Of a stretch of DNA of 64,000 nt, positions 18,169-26,879 are shown in pieces. Every line of letters begins with the position of its first letter. Within the stretch, counting starts at the first letter, position 1. Made by a program: the position numbers and the translations under genes. The stretch is from CAWGET01 sp963821715 (GTDB taxonomy: Bacteria; Bacteroidota; Ignavibacteria; Ignavibacteriales; Melioribacteraceae), in assembly GCA_963821715.1 (NCBI GenBank), contig CAWGET010000005.1:156948-220947 (forward strand), read 5' to 3'. The notes beneath the pieces were generated by a model that was given only the letters and a program-made list of their open reading frames with translations, searched no databases and was not told the DNA's origin.

Positions 18169-20482
18169 TTGTCTCTTTCTACCAAAACGAGAAAAAGAAT
18201 AGAAGTAAAAGGTATTGTCCAAGGCGTCGGGTTCCGGCCTTTCATCTATCGCCTCGCGCGAAAATACGAGCTGGGCGGTTTTGTGTCCAACAATAACGAC
18301 GGAGTGGAAATTGAAATTGAAGGAACCGATTTAAAAATTGACGAATTTATCCGGGCAATATCCTCGGAAGCTCCGCCGCTTTCCAAAATTGACGAACTTC
18401 AAGTCTCCGATTCTTTCATCCTTGAATTCCAAAGATTTTACGATTGAAAAATCTTTTCCCTCTTTAGGTAACCGGACATTTATTTCGCCGGATGTATCTA
18501 TTTGCGAAGACTGCAGGAACGAGCTTTTCGATAAAGACGACAGACGTTTTCTCTATCCATTTATAAACTGCACAAACTGCGGACCGAGATTAACTATAAT
18601 CGAAAATATTCCATACGACAGAAAATATACTTCGATGAAATATTTTGAGATGTGCGATGAATGCCGCGAAGAGTATGAGGATCCGATGAACAGAAGATTC
18701 CACGCTCAGCCGAACGCCTGCTCGAAATGCGGACCGAAAATTTGGCTCGAATCCGGTTCAGAAATTTATTATGAAAATGCGATTGAGAAAACTGTAAATT
18801 TAATTTTGGATGGCAAGATTGTCGCTGTTAAAGGCTTGGGCGGATTTCATTTGGCAGCGAACGCGAACAATTCCAAAGCGGTGAAAAGACTACGCGAAAG
18901 AAAAAACCGGGAAGCAAAACCGCTCGCTGTTATGGCGCCAGATCTCGAGTCAGTTCGTCAAATTGCCGAATGCTCCTCTGATGAAGAAAAATTATTGAGC
19001 GGAATTGAAAGACCGATCGTCTTATTGAAGAAAAAGAAAAAATATTTTTTGGCGGATGAAATTTCTCCCGGCAATAAACGAATCGGAATTATGCTTCCTT
19101 ACACGCCGCTTCATTATGTTTTGTTCAATATTTTAAAAGAAAAATACGGCATTAATTCAATACCATTTCTAGTGATGACGAGCGCGAATTTATCCGAAGA
19201 ACCGATCGCGATAAAGAATGAAGACGCGGAAGAGAGATTAACAAATATCGCCGACGCATTTCTTTTTCACGATAGAGAGATTTTAATTAGAGCCGATGAT
19301 TCCGTCGCCATCATTATAAATAAACAGGAACGAATTTTAAGACGCAGCCGGGGCTATGTTCCGAAGGCGCTACCTTTGCTGCAAGAAAGTCCACCGATTT
19401 TGGGTTTGGGCGCAGAGCTGAAAAATACAATTTGCCTTACAAAAGAGAAAAGCGCTTTTGTAAGTCAGCACATTGGCGATTTGACAAATCTCAGAGCGTA
19501 TGAATTTTTTACCAATACGATTGAACATCTGCAAAACCTTATGGACGCGAAAGCAGAATATTTGGCGTTTGATCTTCATCCCGATTATTTGTCTTCAAAA
19601 TGGGCGCGGAATAATAATGGATTTAAATCGTTCGAAGTTCAGCATCATCACGCGCATTTAGCTTCTTGTATGCTGGAAAACCGGTTAGACGAAAAAGTTA
19701 TCGGACTGATTTTGGACGGAACCGGATTTGGATATGACGGAACAATTTGGGGCGGCGAAGTTTTGATCGGAGATTATGTTGAGATTGAACGCTTCGCGCA
19801 TTTAGAGCGGTTTCCATTGCCGGGCGGAGACGCGGCGGCGAAAGAGCCTTGGCGAACTGCTTTGAGTTATGTTTATAATTCGTTCGATCGGGAAATTCCT
19901 TCATCCAAAATTTTTGACCGGCTTCCTGCAAAAAATGTTTTACAGATAATCGAGAAAAATATTAATTCGCCTTTAACAAGTAGCGCCGGAAGATTATTTG
20001 ACGCAGTAGCTTTCCTCGCCGGCGGACCGGAAAAAATAAGATACGAAGCGGAAGCGGCAATCCATTTAACGCAGGCTGTCACGGAATTAAATGCAAAAAC
20101 TTTTTTTTATGATGAATTTGACGCTCGCAGTAAAATAATTTCGTTAAAAAAATTAGTGAGAAATATTTTTGAAGCAGCGGTTTCGGGCGAAGCGTTTACG
20201 CAAATCGCGAACAGGTTTCATTCCACGCTGACGCAAATGTTGACGGAAGCTTGTATTGCTGCGTCCGATCGTCATCAAATAAAAAAAATAGTTCTCAGCG
20301 GCGGCGTTTTTCAGAACGAAATACTGCTAACACAAATAGAGAACAAATTGCGGGAAGAAGGATTCGAAGTTTTTTCGCATTCGAAAATTCCGACAAACGA
20401 CGGCGGAATTTCGTTCGGTCAGGCGGGTGTGGCTTCCAAACTGATTGTGAAAAATTTAGACGCGCCAATATTTATAAATTAA
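18169..20482 (+). CDS. hypF: Carbamoyltransferase HypF, one frameshift near 18415
   Basis: HypF makes thiocarbamate on HypE from carbamoyl phosphate, the source of the active-site cyanide ligands. Domains in order: acylphosphatase-like (KGIVQGVGFRPFIYRLA), two zinc fingers (CEDCRNELF...CTNCG and CDECREEY...CSKCG), YrdC-like (KGLGGFHLAANA through RRSRGYVP) and the HypF/Kae1-like C-terminal domain (HHHAHLASCMLE, LDGTGFGYDGTIWGGE, LSGGVFQNEIL). The start is TTG at 18169. The acylphosphatase part and the rest are in different frames and join around 18405-18425. The rest is intact within a complete hyp operon, so a one-base sequencing indel is more plausible than loss. Confidence 0.88.
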
Positions 20483-20493
20483 GAGGAGACAAA

Positions 20494-20775
20494 ATGTGTC
20501 TTGGAATGCCGGGAAAAGTTATTGAGATAAATGAAGAAGACGGTTTACTGATGGGAAAAATAGATTATTCGGGGAGCGTTAGCAAAGCCTGTCTCTCTTA
20601 TTGTGGCGAAGTAAAAGTCGGAGAATACGTAATCGTCCACGCCGGATTCGCGATTTCGGTATTGGACGAGGAGAGCGCGCAAGAAACTCTCGGTTACTTC
20701 AAACAAATGGCTGAAGAAGCCGCAAAAGACGGGAAGGACTTTCTGGATAATCCTTTACCGGAAACGGATAATTAA
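20494..20775 (+). CDS. hypC: Hydrogenase maturation chaperone HypC
   Basis: Small OB-fold chaperone of 93 aa that carries the Fe(CN)2CO precursor with HypD and escorts the large subunit. It begins MCLGMPGKVIEI, with the essential Cys2. The pattern YSGSVSKACLSYCGEVKVGEYVIVHAGFAI is typical, although only 20 residues are needed to recognise it (VKVGEYVIVHAGFAISVLDE). AAGAGGAGA precedes the ATG. The stop abuts the hypD ATG with no gap. Confidence 0.95.
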   Translation: MCLGMPGKVIEINEEDGLLMGKIDYSGSVSKACLSYCGEVKVGEYVIVHAGFAISVLDEESAQETLGYFKQMAEEAAKDGKDFLDNPLPETDN

Positions 20776-21882
20776 ATGAAATATTTAGATGAATTCCGCG
20801 ATTCAAAAATCGCAAAATATCTTATAGATGAAATTCATTCCGTCGCAAAAAAAAAATGGACGATAATGGAATTGTGCGGAGGACAAACTCATACAATTGT
20901 TCAATACGGAATTGACAGGCTGCTGCCGGAGAATGTAAAAATGGTTCACGGTCCGGGATGCCCGGTCTGCGTAACCCCTTTGGAAACGATCGATCGCGCA
21001 ATTGAAATTGCCAAACGTCCGGAAGTAATTTTCACTTCGTTCGGCGATATGCTTCGCGTGCCCGGTTCGCGCACCAATTTACTAAAAGCTAAATCTGAAG
21101 GAGCCGACGTTCGGATTGTCTATTCTCCGTTGGAAGCGTTGAAAATTGCGAAAGAAAATCCGGAAAAGGAAGTTGTTTTTTTCGCGATCGGATTTGAAAC
21201 AACCGCTCCGGGAAACGCAATGGCGATTGTGCAATCGCACAGAGAAGGAATAAATAATTTCAGCGAAGTAGCGAGCCACGTTATGGTTCCTCCGGCAATG
21301 GAAGCGATTTTATCTTCGCCCCAAAATAGAGTAAACGGGTTTTTAGCCGCCGGACATGTTTGCGCGGTCATGGGATTTTGGGAATACGAACCGATAGCTG
21401 AAAAATATAAAGTCCCGATTGTGCCTACAGGATTTGAACCGGTGGATATGCTGGAGGGAATTTATTTAACAATTAAACAACTCGAAGAAGGGAAAAGCGA
21501 AGTTGTAAATCAATATAAACGGGCGGTTACGCGCGAGGGAAATATCGCCGCGCAAAATGTAATTAAGGAAGTGTTTGAAGTGACCGACAAAAAGTGGCGC
21601 GGCATCGGGGAAATTCCGATGAGTGGCTACAGGATAAAAGATAAATACAAAAAATACGACGCTTCGATAAAATTTGATGTTGAAAAAATAAAAACTGAAG
21701 AATCGAAAATTTGCATTAGCGGATTAATTCTTCAGGGATTAAAAACTCCGAATGAATGCCCGGCTTTCGGTAAGGAGTGCGTTCCTGATCATCCGCTTGG
21801 AGCCACGATGGTTTCCGGCGAAGGAGCTTGCGCGGCTTATCACAAATATCACAGATTTGAAAAGGCTTTCACAAATGGCTGA
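20776..21882 (+). CDS. hypD: Hydrogenase maturation iron-sulfur protein HypD
   Basis: [4Fe-4S] scaffold of 368 aa on which the Fe(CN)2CO unit is assembled with HypC and HypE. Signatures include MELCGGQTHTIVQYGID with the catalytic Cys, HGPGCPVCVTP, FFAIGFETTAPG and HVCAVMGFWEYE. The C-terminal cysteines (ECPAFGKECVPDHPLGATMV and SGEGACAAYHKY) are those that bind the cluster. The gene starts directly at the end of hypC and overlaps hypE by 8 nt. Confidence 0.96.
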   Translation: MKYLDEFRDSKIAKYLIDEIHSVAKKKWTIMELCGGQTHTIVQYGIDRLLPENVKMVHGPGCPVCVTPLETIDRAIEIAKRPEVIFTSFGDMLRVPGSRTNLLKAKSEGADVRIVYSPLEALKIAKENPEKEVVFFAIGFETTAPGNAMAIVQSHREGINNFSEVASHVMVPPAMEAILSSPQNRVNGFLAAGHVCAVMGFWEYEPIAEKYKVPIVPTGFEPVDMLEGIYLTIKQLEEGKSEVVNQYKRAVTREGNIAAQNVIKEVFEVTDKKWRGIGEIPMSGYRIKDKYKKYDASIKFDVEKIKTEESKICISGLILQGLKTPNECPAFGKECVPDHPLGATMVSGEGACAAYHKYHRFEKAFTNG

Positions 21883-22954
21883 AAACAAAATTAAATCGGC
21901 GTCGATGGATTTATCGCAGGGATTCAGCTGTCCGCTCCCGATAACCGATTACGAAACAATCCAGTTAGCTCACGGCTCCGGCGGAAGAATGATGGCTGAG
22001 CTATTGGATAAGATGATTCTTTCCGTTTTCAAAAACGATCATCTTGATAAAATGGAAGATCAGGCGACGCTGAATATAGCTTCGTCAAAAATATCTTTTA
22101 CAACCGATACATTTGTAGTCGATCCGATATTTTTCCCGGGCGGAAATATCGGCGAGCTTGCCGTGAACGGAACAGTAAACGATCTTTGTATGAACGGCTC
22201 CGTCCCGAAATTTATAAGCGTAGCTTTTGTTTTAGAAGAAGGATTTCCGCTTGAGCAGTTTCATCAAATTATTTTATCAATCAAAAAATCGGCTGACGAA
22301 GCCGGAGTAAAAATTGTTACCGGCGATACAAAAGTAGTTAACAGAGGATCGTGCGATAAAATATTCATCAACACCGCTGGAATAGGCGAATTGAAAGACG
22401 AGATAAATATAAGTTCTTCGAACCTTAAACCAGGGGATAAAATAATTATTTCAGGCACAATAGCAGATCACGGAATGGCGATAATGACGAGCCGCGAGGG
22501 ATTATCGTTTGAATCTAAAATTGAGAGCGATACGGCGGCTCTGAATAAATTAGTAGAAACGATACTTATTAAAACGAAAAACATTCGCGCAATGCGCGAT
22601 CCCACGCGCGGCGGAGTTGCGGCAACATTAAATGAATTTGCTAAACAGTCCGATATTGGAATTAAAATTTACGCTGATAGAATTCCAATAAGGGAAGATG
22701 TAAAGGGAGCGTGCGAAATTTTGGGAATCGATCCGCTTTTTGTAGCGAACGAAGGTAAGTTGATCGCGGTTGTAAAAAATGAAGACGCGGAAAATTTGCT
22801 GAAGGAAATGAAAAAACATCCGTTGGGAAAAACTGCCGCCGTCATCGGCGAAGTTGTAGAAACTCATAAAAAGCTGGTTGTAAAGGAAACAATACTCGGA
22901 GTTGAACAGATTGTAGATCTCCCGCTCGGAGAGCAATTGCCGAGAATCTGCTAA
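21875..22954 (+). CDS. hypE: Hydrogenase maturation protein HypE
   Basis: ATP-dependent dehydratase (PurM-like fold, 359 aa) that turns the thiocarbamate on its C-terminal cysteine into thiocyanate. It has LAHGSGGRMM near the N terminus, TDTFVVDPIFFPGG, VNGTVNDLCMNG and MRDPTRGGVAATLNE, and ends in the diagnostic PRIC with the modified Cys as last residue. I use the ATG at 21875, overlapping hypD by 8 nt; a longer in-frame extension to 21752 lies inside hypD and is not credible. This is the last hyp gene. Confidence 0.95.
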   Translation: MAENKIKSASMDLSQGFSCPLPITDYETIQLAHGSGGRMMAELLDKMILSVFKNDHLDKMEDQATLNIASSKISFTTDTFVVDPIFFPGGNIGELAVNGTVNDLCMNGSVPKFISVAFVLEEGFPLEQFHQIILSIKKSADEAGVKIVTGDTKVVNRGSCDKIFINTAGIGELKDEINISSSNLKPGDKIIISGTIADHGMAIMTSREGLSFESKIESDTAALNKLVETILIKTKNIRAMRDPTRGGVAATLNEFAKQSDIGIKIYADRIPIREDVKGACEILGIDPLFVANEGKLIAVVKNEDAENLLKEMKKHPLGKTAAVIGEVVETHKKLVVKETILGVEQIVDLPLGEQLPRIC

Positions 22955-23042
22955 GGGAAAAGTGTGGAATTGGATTGTATTGAAGACTTTCCAGTCTGCG
23001 GCTTTAAATTAAAAGAAAAAAATACATACCGGGAAGCGAACA

Positions 23043-23417
23043 ATGGTTAGAATAATATTAAGTATTGCTGTTATATTTATTGCGGTTTCTTGCGGAGGAG
23101 AAATTAAGAATGTAAGTTTTTCCGAAGACGTTAAGCCGATCATCGACGAAAATTGTCTCCCTTGCCATAATGGTGATGAATCGCAGGGGAAATTGAATTT
23201 TTCAACTTATAATGAACTGATGTCTTCAAGATATTTGAACAGGAGCGAACCGTTGGCAATAGAAGGAGACGCGGCGCAAAGCAGATTGTATTTGGTTGTG
23301 CATTCAAGTAATCCGGCAATACGAATGCCCCCAGAAAATAAGGGTTACGATAGATTAAACGAGCGCGAGATAAAGACAATTAAAGTATGGATTAATGAAG
23401 GAATTAAAAATAATTAG
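23043..23417 (+). CDS. Lipoprotein with a single c-type haem site
   Basis: The 124-aa protein has a lipoprotein signal (MVRIILSIAVIFIAVSCGG, lipobox Cys at residue 17). The haem-binding motif CLPCH is in the context FSEDVKPIIDENCLPCH. The C-terminal RMPPENKGYDRLNEREIKTI resembles the planctomycete-type cytochrome c domain, in which the downstream Met can be the axial ligand. It is probably a periplasmic, membrane-anchored electron carrier or redox sensor. It lies between hypE and the sigma-54 activator, 14 nt before the latter, so it may be co-transcribed with it. A link to hydrogenase electron transfer is inferred from position only. Confidence 0.7.
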   Translation: MVRIILSIAVIFIAVSCGGEIKNVSFSEDVKPIIDENCLPCHNGDESQGKLNFSTYNELMSSRYLNRSEPLAIEGDAAQSRLYLVVHSSNPAIRMPPENKGYDRLNEREIKTIKVWINEGIKNN

Positions 23418-23431
23418 AAATAAAAGAAATT

Positions 23432-24424
23432 ATGGAAAAGAATAAAATCGTTCGGCTTATTTCGGAGAATGAGGAGATTCACAAAATAATACGGAAGATA
23501 GATCGTGTAGTCGATTCCAACAGCGCAGTTATGTTGGTTGGAGAAACCGGCGTCGGAAAAGAGATCTTTGCCGAATATATTCACCGGAGCAGCAACCGAT
23601 CCGATAATCCGTTCGTAAAACTTAGCCTTTCGGCATTGCCGGCAGATCTTCTGGAAAGTGAATTATTCGGACACGAAAAGGGATCTTATACAAGTGCCCA
23701 TTCCGAAAAAAAAGGATTGTTCGAGATAGCAAACACCGGAAGTATTTTTCTAGACGATATTGACGACGTGCCGCTGCCGATTCAGACAAAATTACTTCGG
23801 GTTTTGGAATCCCGAGAATTGATGCGGATTGGCGGAACGAAATCTATTCCGATAGATGTGCGTTTAATTACGGCTTCGAAAATCGATTTGAAAATTCTCA
23901 TCGAAAAAGGACGTTTTAGAAACGATCTCTATTACAGAATAAATGTAGTTCCGGTTTACATTCCGCCGCTTCGGGAAAGACGAGAAGACATCGAACCCCT
24001 TTCCCGCCATTTCTTCCAAATTTATTCACCGGAAAAAAAATACTCTTTTACGGATACTGCACGGCACGCTCTGAAAGCATATTCCTGGCCGGGAAACGTT
24101 CGGGAATTAAAGAATGTAATTCAACGGCTTTCTCTTTTTGCCGATGAAGCGATTGATCACGAGGATTTGCCGCCGGAAATTAAAAATGAAGATCCTATTG
24201 AATTAATTATTAAAGCGTGCGACAAATGCTATCGCGATAATAATATGAGCTTTGATCAGGTAGTAGCTTGTCTTGAGAGCAATCTTTTGAAAGAAGCGCT
24301 TCAAAACTATGAGTGCAATCAGACTAAAGCAGCGCAATCCCTAAATTTAAGCCTCTCAACTTTTCGCGATAAAATTAAAAAATACGATATTAATTGTGAA
24401 AATATTCACAATAAAAGACATTAG
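23432..24424 (+). CDS. Sigma-54-dependent transcriptional activator, AAA+ and Fis-type HTH only
   Basis: Bacterial enhancer-binding protein of 330 aa. The AAA+ domain starts almost at the N terminus: Walker A MLVGETGVGKE, loop 1 ELFGHEKGSYTSAHSEKKG, Walker B GSIFLDDIDD, arginine-finger region RFRNDLYYRINVV and SWPGNVRELKN. The C-terminal ~50 residues end in a Fis-type helix-turn-helix (NQTKAAQSLNLSLSTFRDKI). There is no receiver, GAF or PAS domain, as in PspF. The normally conserved GAFTGA sigma-54 contact loop reads GSYTSA, keeping G, the aromatic, T and A. Two palindromic sites start 4 nt after its stop, followed by a -24/-12 promoter and the hydrogenase genes, so it is the likely direct activator. 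Confidence 0.9.
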   Translation: MEKNKIVRLISENEEIHKIIRKIDRVVDSNSAVMLVGETGVGKEIFAEYIHRSSNRSDNPFVKLSLSALPADLLESELFGHEKGSYTSAHSEKKGLFEIANTGSIFLDDIDDVPLPIQTKLLRVLESRELMRIGGTKSIPIDVRLITASKIDLKILIEKGRFRNDLYYRINVVPVYIPPLRERREDIEPLSRHFFQIYSPEKKYSFTDTARHALKAYSWPGNVRELKNVIQRLSLFADEAIDHEDLPPEIKNEDPIELIIKACDKCYRDNNMSFDQVVACLESNLLKEALQNYECNQTKAAQSLNLSLSTFRDKIKKYDINCENIHNKRH

Positions 24425-24427
24425 GTC

Positions 24428-24463
24428 TGCGGAAATCCGCATCTAATTAGCGGTAATCCGTTA
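24428..24463 (+). promoter_or_regulatory. Paired upstream activating sequences for the sigma-54 activator
   Basis: Site 1 is TGCGGAAATCCGCA (24428-24441), a perfect dyad. Site 2 is AGCGGTAATCCGTT (24449-24462), sharing the core GCGG-N-AATCCG. Their centres are 21 bp apart, two helical turns, and lie about 106 and 85 bp upstream of the start predicted from the -12 element. That is the usual distance for enhancer-binding proteins. Confidence 0.75.
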
Positions 24464-24514
24464 GCAAATCAGAATAAAACTACTCAAATATCCCATTCTA
24501 ATCTATTTTCCAAT

Positions 24515-24530
24515 CGGCACATTAATTGCC
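24515..24530 (+). promoter_or_regulatory. Sigma-54 (-24/-12) promoter of the hydrogenase operon
   Basis: CGGCACATTAATTGCC has GG and GC separated by exactly 10 nt (GGCAC-N5-TTGC), matching the sigma-54 consensus TGGCAC-N5-TTGC apart from the first base. Transcription would start near 24540, essentially at the ATG at 24542. A TATATTTG at 24533-24540, which resembles a Bacteroidota housekeeping -7 element, overlaps it and is the alternative reading. Confidence 0.8.
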
Positions 24531-24541
24531 TTTATATTTGT

Positions 24542-24787
24542 ATGTCGAAGAATATCATACCAACCAAAACAGAAACATTTCTAACTGCTCCCCTAACGCT
24601 TCAATGCGAAATCATAGAAACATTCGAGAACAAAACCGAAACCATCGCAAAAATTAAATTTAATACCGGCTTTTTAGAATTAATGATCGATACGAAAAAT
24701 CAATATCATCTGGGCGACGAAGTAAACGTAAGCGGCAAGTTAACTATTGAAAATATTGAGCAGAAAGATTCTAAAGATATTTATTAA
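24542..24787 (+). CDS. Small beta-rich protein, first gene of hydrogenase operon (unknown)
   Basis: An 81-aa protein with no signal peptide. I do not recognise a family with certainty. Its pattern of alternating strands (LQCEIIETFENKTETIAKIK, then LGDEVNVSGKLTIENI) resembles an OB-fold such as HypC or TOBE, but it lacks the HypC start MC and has only one cysteine. It precedes the large subunit by 28 nt. Its ATG coincides with the predicted sigma-54 transcription start, so translation would be leaderless or would begin at a later codon. An accessory maturation or chaperone role is a guess from position. Confidence 0.6.
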   Translation: MSKNIIPTKTETFLTAPLTLQCEIIETFENKTETIAKIKFNTGFLELMIDTKNQYHLGDEVNVSGKLTIENIEQKDSKDIY

Positions 24788-24815
24788 ATAAAATAACTAT
24801 GGCAACGGAGGATAA

Positions 24816-26375
24816 ATGGCAAAGATTGTAATTGACCCTTTGAACCGGGTTGAAGGACATTTAAAAATCGAGGCGGTTGTTGACGGAGGAGTAGTTACCG
24901 AAGCCAAAAGCGCCGGAACTTTGTGGCGCGGAATTGAGACTATTCTTAAAGGAAGAAACCCGTTAGACGCTCAGCGCATAACGCAGAGGATTTGCGGTGT
25001 TTGTCCTACCGCGCATTCAACGGCTTCAACACTAAATTTGGATTCCGCTCTGGGAATTGCGGGTAAAATTCCTGATAACGGAAGAATTATGCGGAATTTA
25101 ATTTTCGGAAGCAATTATCTTCAGTCACACATTTTACATTTTTATCACTTAACCGCGTTGGATTATGTTGATGTTGCCGCCGTCGCAAAATATAAGGGAA
25201 ATGATCCCGGACTTCGGCAGGTAAAAGCATTTATCGAAAGAGGAGCTCTTGCCCCGTTCTTCCCGAGATACGAAGGGGACTATAGGCTATCCGAAGAAGA
25301 AAATATCGCCGCGGTTCAGCATTATGTGGAAGCTCTTAAAATGCGGACGGTCTGCCACGAACTACTCGGAATATTCGGCGGGAAGATGCCGCACAATATG
25401 GCAATGGTTCCGGGCGGAGTTACAGAAAGACCGACCGTAGATAAAATTGCCGATTTTAGATGGCGATTGGAAAAATTAAGAGATTTTATTGATAACGTAT
25501 ATTTGCCGGATGTTTTAATGGTTGCGGCAAAATATCCAGATTATTTTCAAATCGGATCCGGAGTCGGACGCTATTTATCTTACGGTGGATTTGAACTCGA
25601 CTCGAACGCCGATTTAACAAAACGGAAACGATTATTCCCGCGCGGACGAACTTCCATCAATACATTGGAATTGGAAGAATTTGACCCTGAAAAAATAACG
25701 GAAGATGTAAAACACAGTTGGTATAATTCTTCAAGCAAACTTCATCCATCAAAAGGGGAAACAGAACCGGACAGAAATAAGAAAGGCGCATATTCATGGT
25801 TGAAATCTCCGCGCTACGACGGACAAGTGCACGAAGTGGGACCTGCCGGAAGACAACTGATCGCCTATTTATCGGGATTTGAGCCAACCGTAAAATTAGT
25901 AGATACAGTCTTGAACCATTTCAGCGCGCCGCCGAGCGTACTTAATTCAACTCTTGGAAGACACGCGGCGAGAGCTATCGAAGCTAAAATAGTAGCGGAC
26001 TATATGGCCCAATGGGTCCTGGAATTGAAACCCGGGGAACCAGTACACACTCCTTTCGAAATTCCGGAATCCGCCGAGGGAATGGGAATTACCGAAGCTC
26101 CTCGCGGTTCGCTCGGTCATTGGATCACAATTAAAGATCATAAAATAGATAATTATCAGGCGGTGGTTCCTACAACCTGGAACGGCGGACCGCGCGACGA
26201 CGAAGGACAGCCGGGACCGTTTGAGCAGGCTCTCGAAGGAACTCCGGTGAAAGATCCGAATAATCCTTTTGAACTCGTAAGAATTGTAAGGTCCTTCGAT
26301 CCGTGTCTCGCCTGCGCAATTCATGTTGTAACGCCGAAGGGAAAAGAAATTTCCAAATTCGTTATTGAGGCGTAA
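24816..26375 (+). CDS. [NiFe]-hydrogenase large subunit, membrane-bound uptake type
   Basis: Catalytic subunit of 519 aa that oxidises H2 at a Ni-Fe(CN)2CO site. The N-terminal ligand motif is RICGVCPTAH (L1) and the C-terminal one is DPCLACAIH (L2), giving the four cysteine ligands. After the L2 histidine come 16 residues (VVTPKGKEISKFVIEA), the extension removed by the maturation protease encoded next. IDPLNRVEGHLKIE at the start is a family signature. GGAGG precedes the ATG. The gene lies upstream of the small subunit, reversed from the usual order. As it has no export signal, it should be co-exported with the Tat-signal-bearing small subunit. Confidence 0.96.
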   Translation: MAKIVIDPLNRVEGHLKIEAVVDGGVVTEAKSAGTLWRGIETILKGRNPLDAQRITQRICGVCPTAHSTASTLNLDSALGIAGKIPDNGRIMRNLIFGSNYLQSHILHFYHLTALDYVDVAAVAKYKGNDPGLRQVKAFIERGALAPFFPRYEGDYRLSEEENIAAVQHYVEALKMRTVCHELLGIFGGKMPHNMAMVPGGVTERPTVDKIADFRWRLEKLRDFIDNVYLPDVLMVAAKYPDYFQIGSGVGRYLSYGGFELDSNADLTKRKRLFPRGRTSINTLELEEFDPEKITEDVKHSWYNSSSKLHPSKGETEPDRNKKGAYSWLKSPRYDGQVHEVGPAGRQLIAYLSGFEPTVKLVDTVLNHFSAPPSVLNSTLGRHAARAIEAKIVADYMAQWVLELKPGEPVHTPFEIPESAEGMGITEAPRGSLGHWITIKDHKIDNYQAVVPTTWNGGPRDDEGQPGPFEQALEGTPVKDPNNPFELVRIVRSFDPCLACAIHVVTPKGKEISKFVIEA

Positions 26376-26378
26376 CCG

Positions 26379-26879
26379 ATGAAAAAGCCGGTAATGATCA
26401 TCGGAGTTGGTAATTCTATTCAGATGGACGACGGAATCGGGATTCACGTTTTGAGAGAGTTGGAAAAATATCCTCTGCCGGAGGAAGTTGAATTGTTTGA
26501 CGGAGGCACTCTCGGCATTGATCTAATGCCTTACATAGAGGGTAGAGAAAAACTAATATTTATTGATTCCGTAAAAGCCGATCAAAAACCGGGGACAATT
26601 TTCAAATTTGAACCGGACGATCTGAATTATGACGACGCTCCGAAAACGTCAGTCCATCAAATAGGTCTTATCGAATCGCTTCAAATGATATCGATGATAG
26701 GGAAAGCGCCCGAAAGGATTGTGATTTTCGGTGTGCAGCCTGCTGTTATTAATTGGGGCGAAGACTTAAGCCCTGAAGTCAGATCGTCGATACCAAAATT
26801 AATTCCGCACTTATTAAAAGAAATTGAAAAATCAGTTAAAGAGATTGAAAATAAAAAAACGGAGGAAGTAAATGGCTAA
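26379..26879 (+). CDS. Hydrogenase maturation protease (HyaD/HybD family)
   Basis: Endopeptidase of 166 aa that clips the C-terminal extension of the large subunit once nickel is inserted. Nickel-sensing positions of the family are visible: the acidic residue in GNSIQMDDGIG (Asp where HybD has Glu16), the Asp in IFIDSVKA and the His in TSVHQIGL. FDGGTLGIDLMPYI is also characteristic. It begins 3 nt after the large-subunit stop and overlaps the small-subunit start by 8 nt. Its place between the two structural genes is unusual. Confidence 0.93.
   Translation: MKKPVMIIGVGNSIQMDDGIGIHVLRELEKYPLPEEVELFDGGTLGIDLMPYIEGREKLIFIDSVKADQKPGTIFKFEPDDLNYDDAPKTSVHQIGLIESLQMISMIGKAPERIVIFGVQPAVINWGEDLSPEVRSSIPKLIPHLLKEIEKSVKEIENKKTEEVNG

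Noticed and set aside
20251..20775. 174-aa reading of hypC with an Arg-rich N-terminal extension
   Set aside because: The extension lies inside hypF in another frame. HypC must start MCLG, at 20494, with a ribosome binding site.
21752..21874. 41-aa N-terminal extension of HypE
   Set aside because: It lies inside hypD and is non-homologous; the ATG at 21875 gives the normal length.
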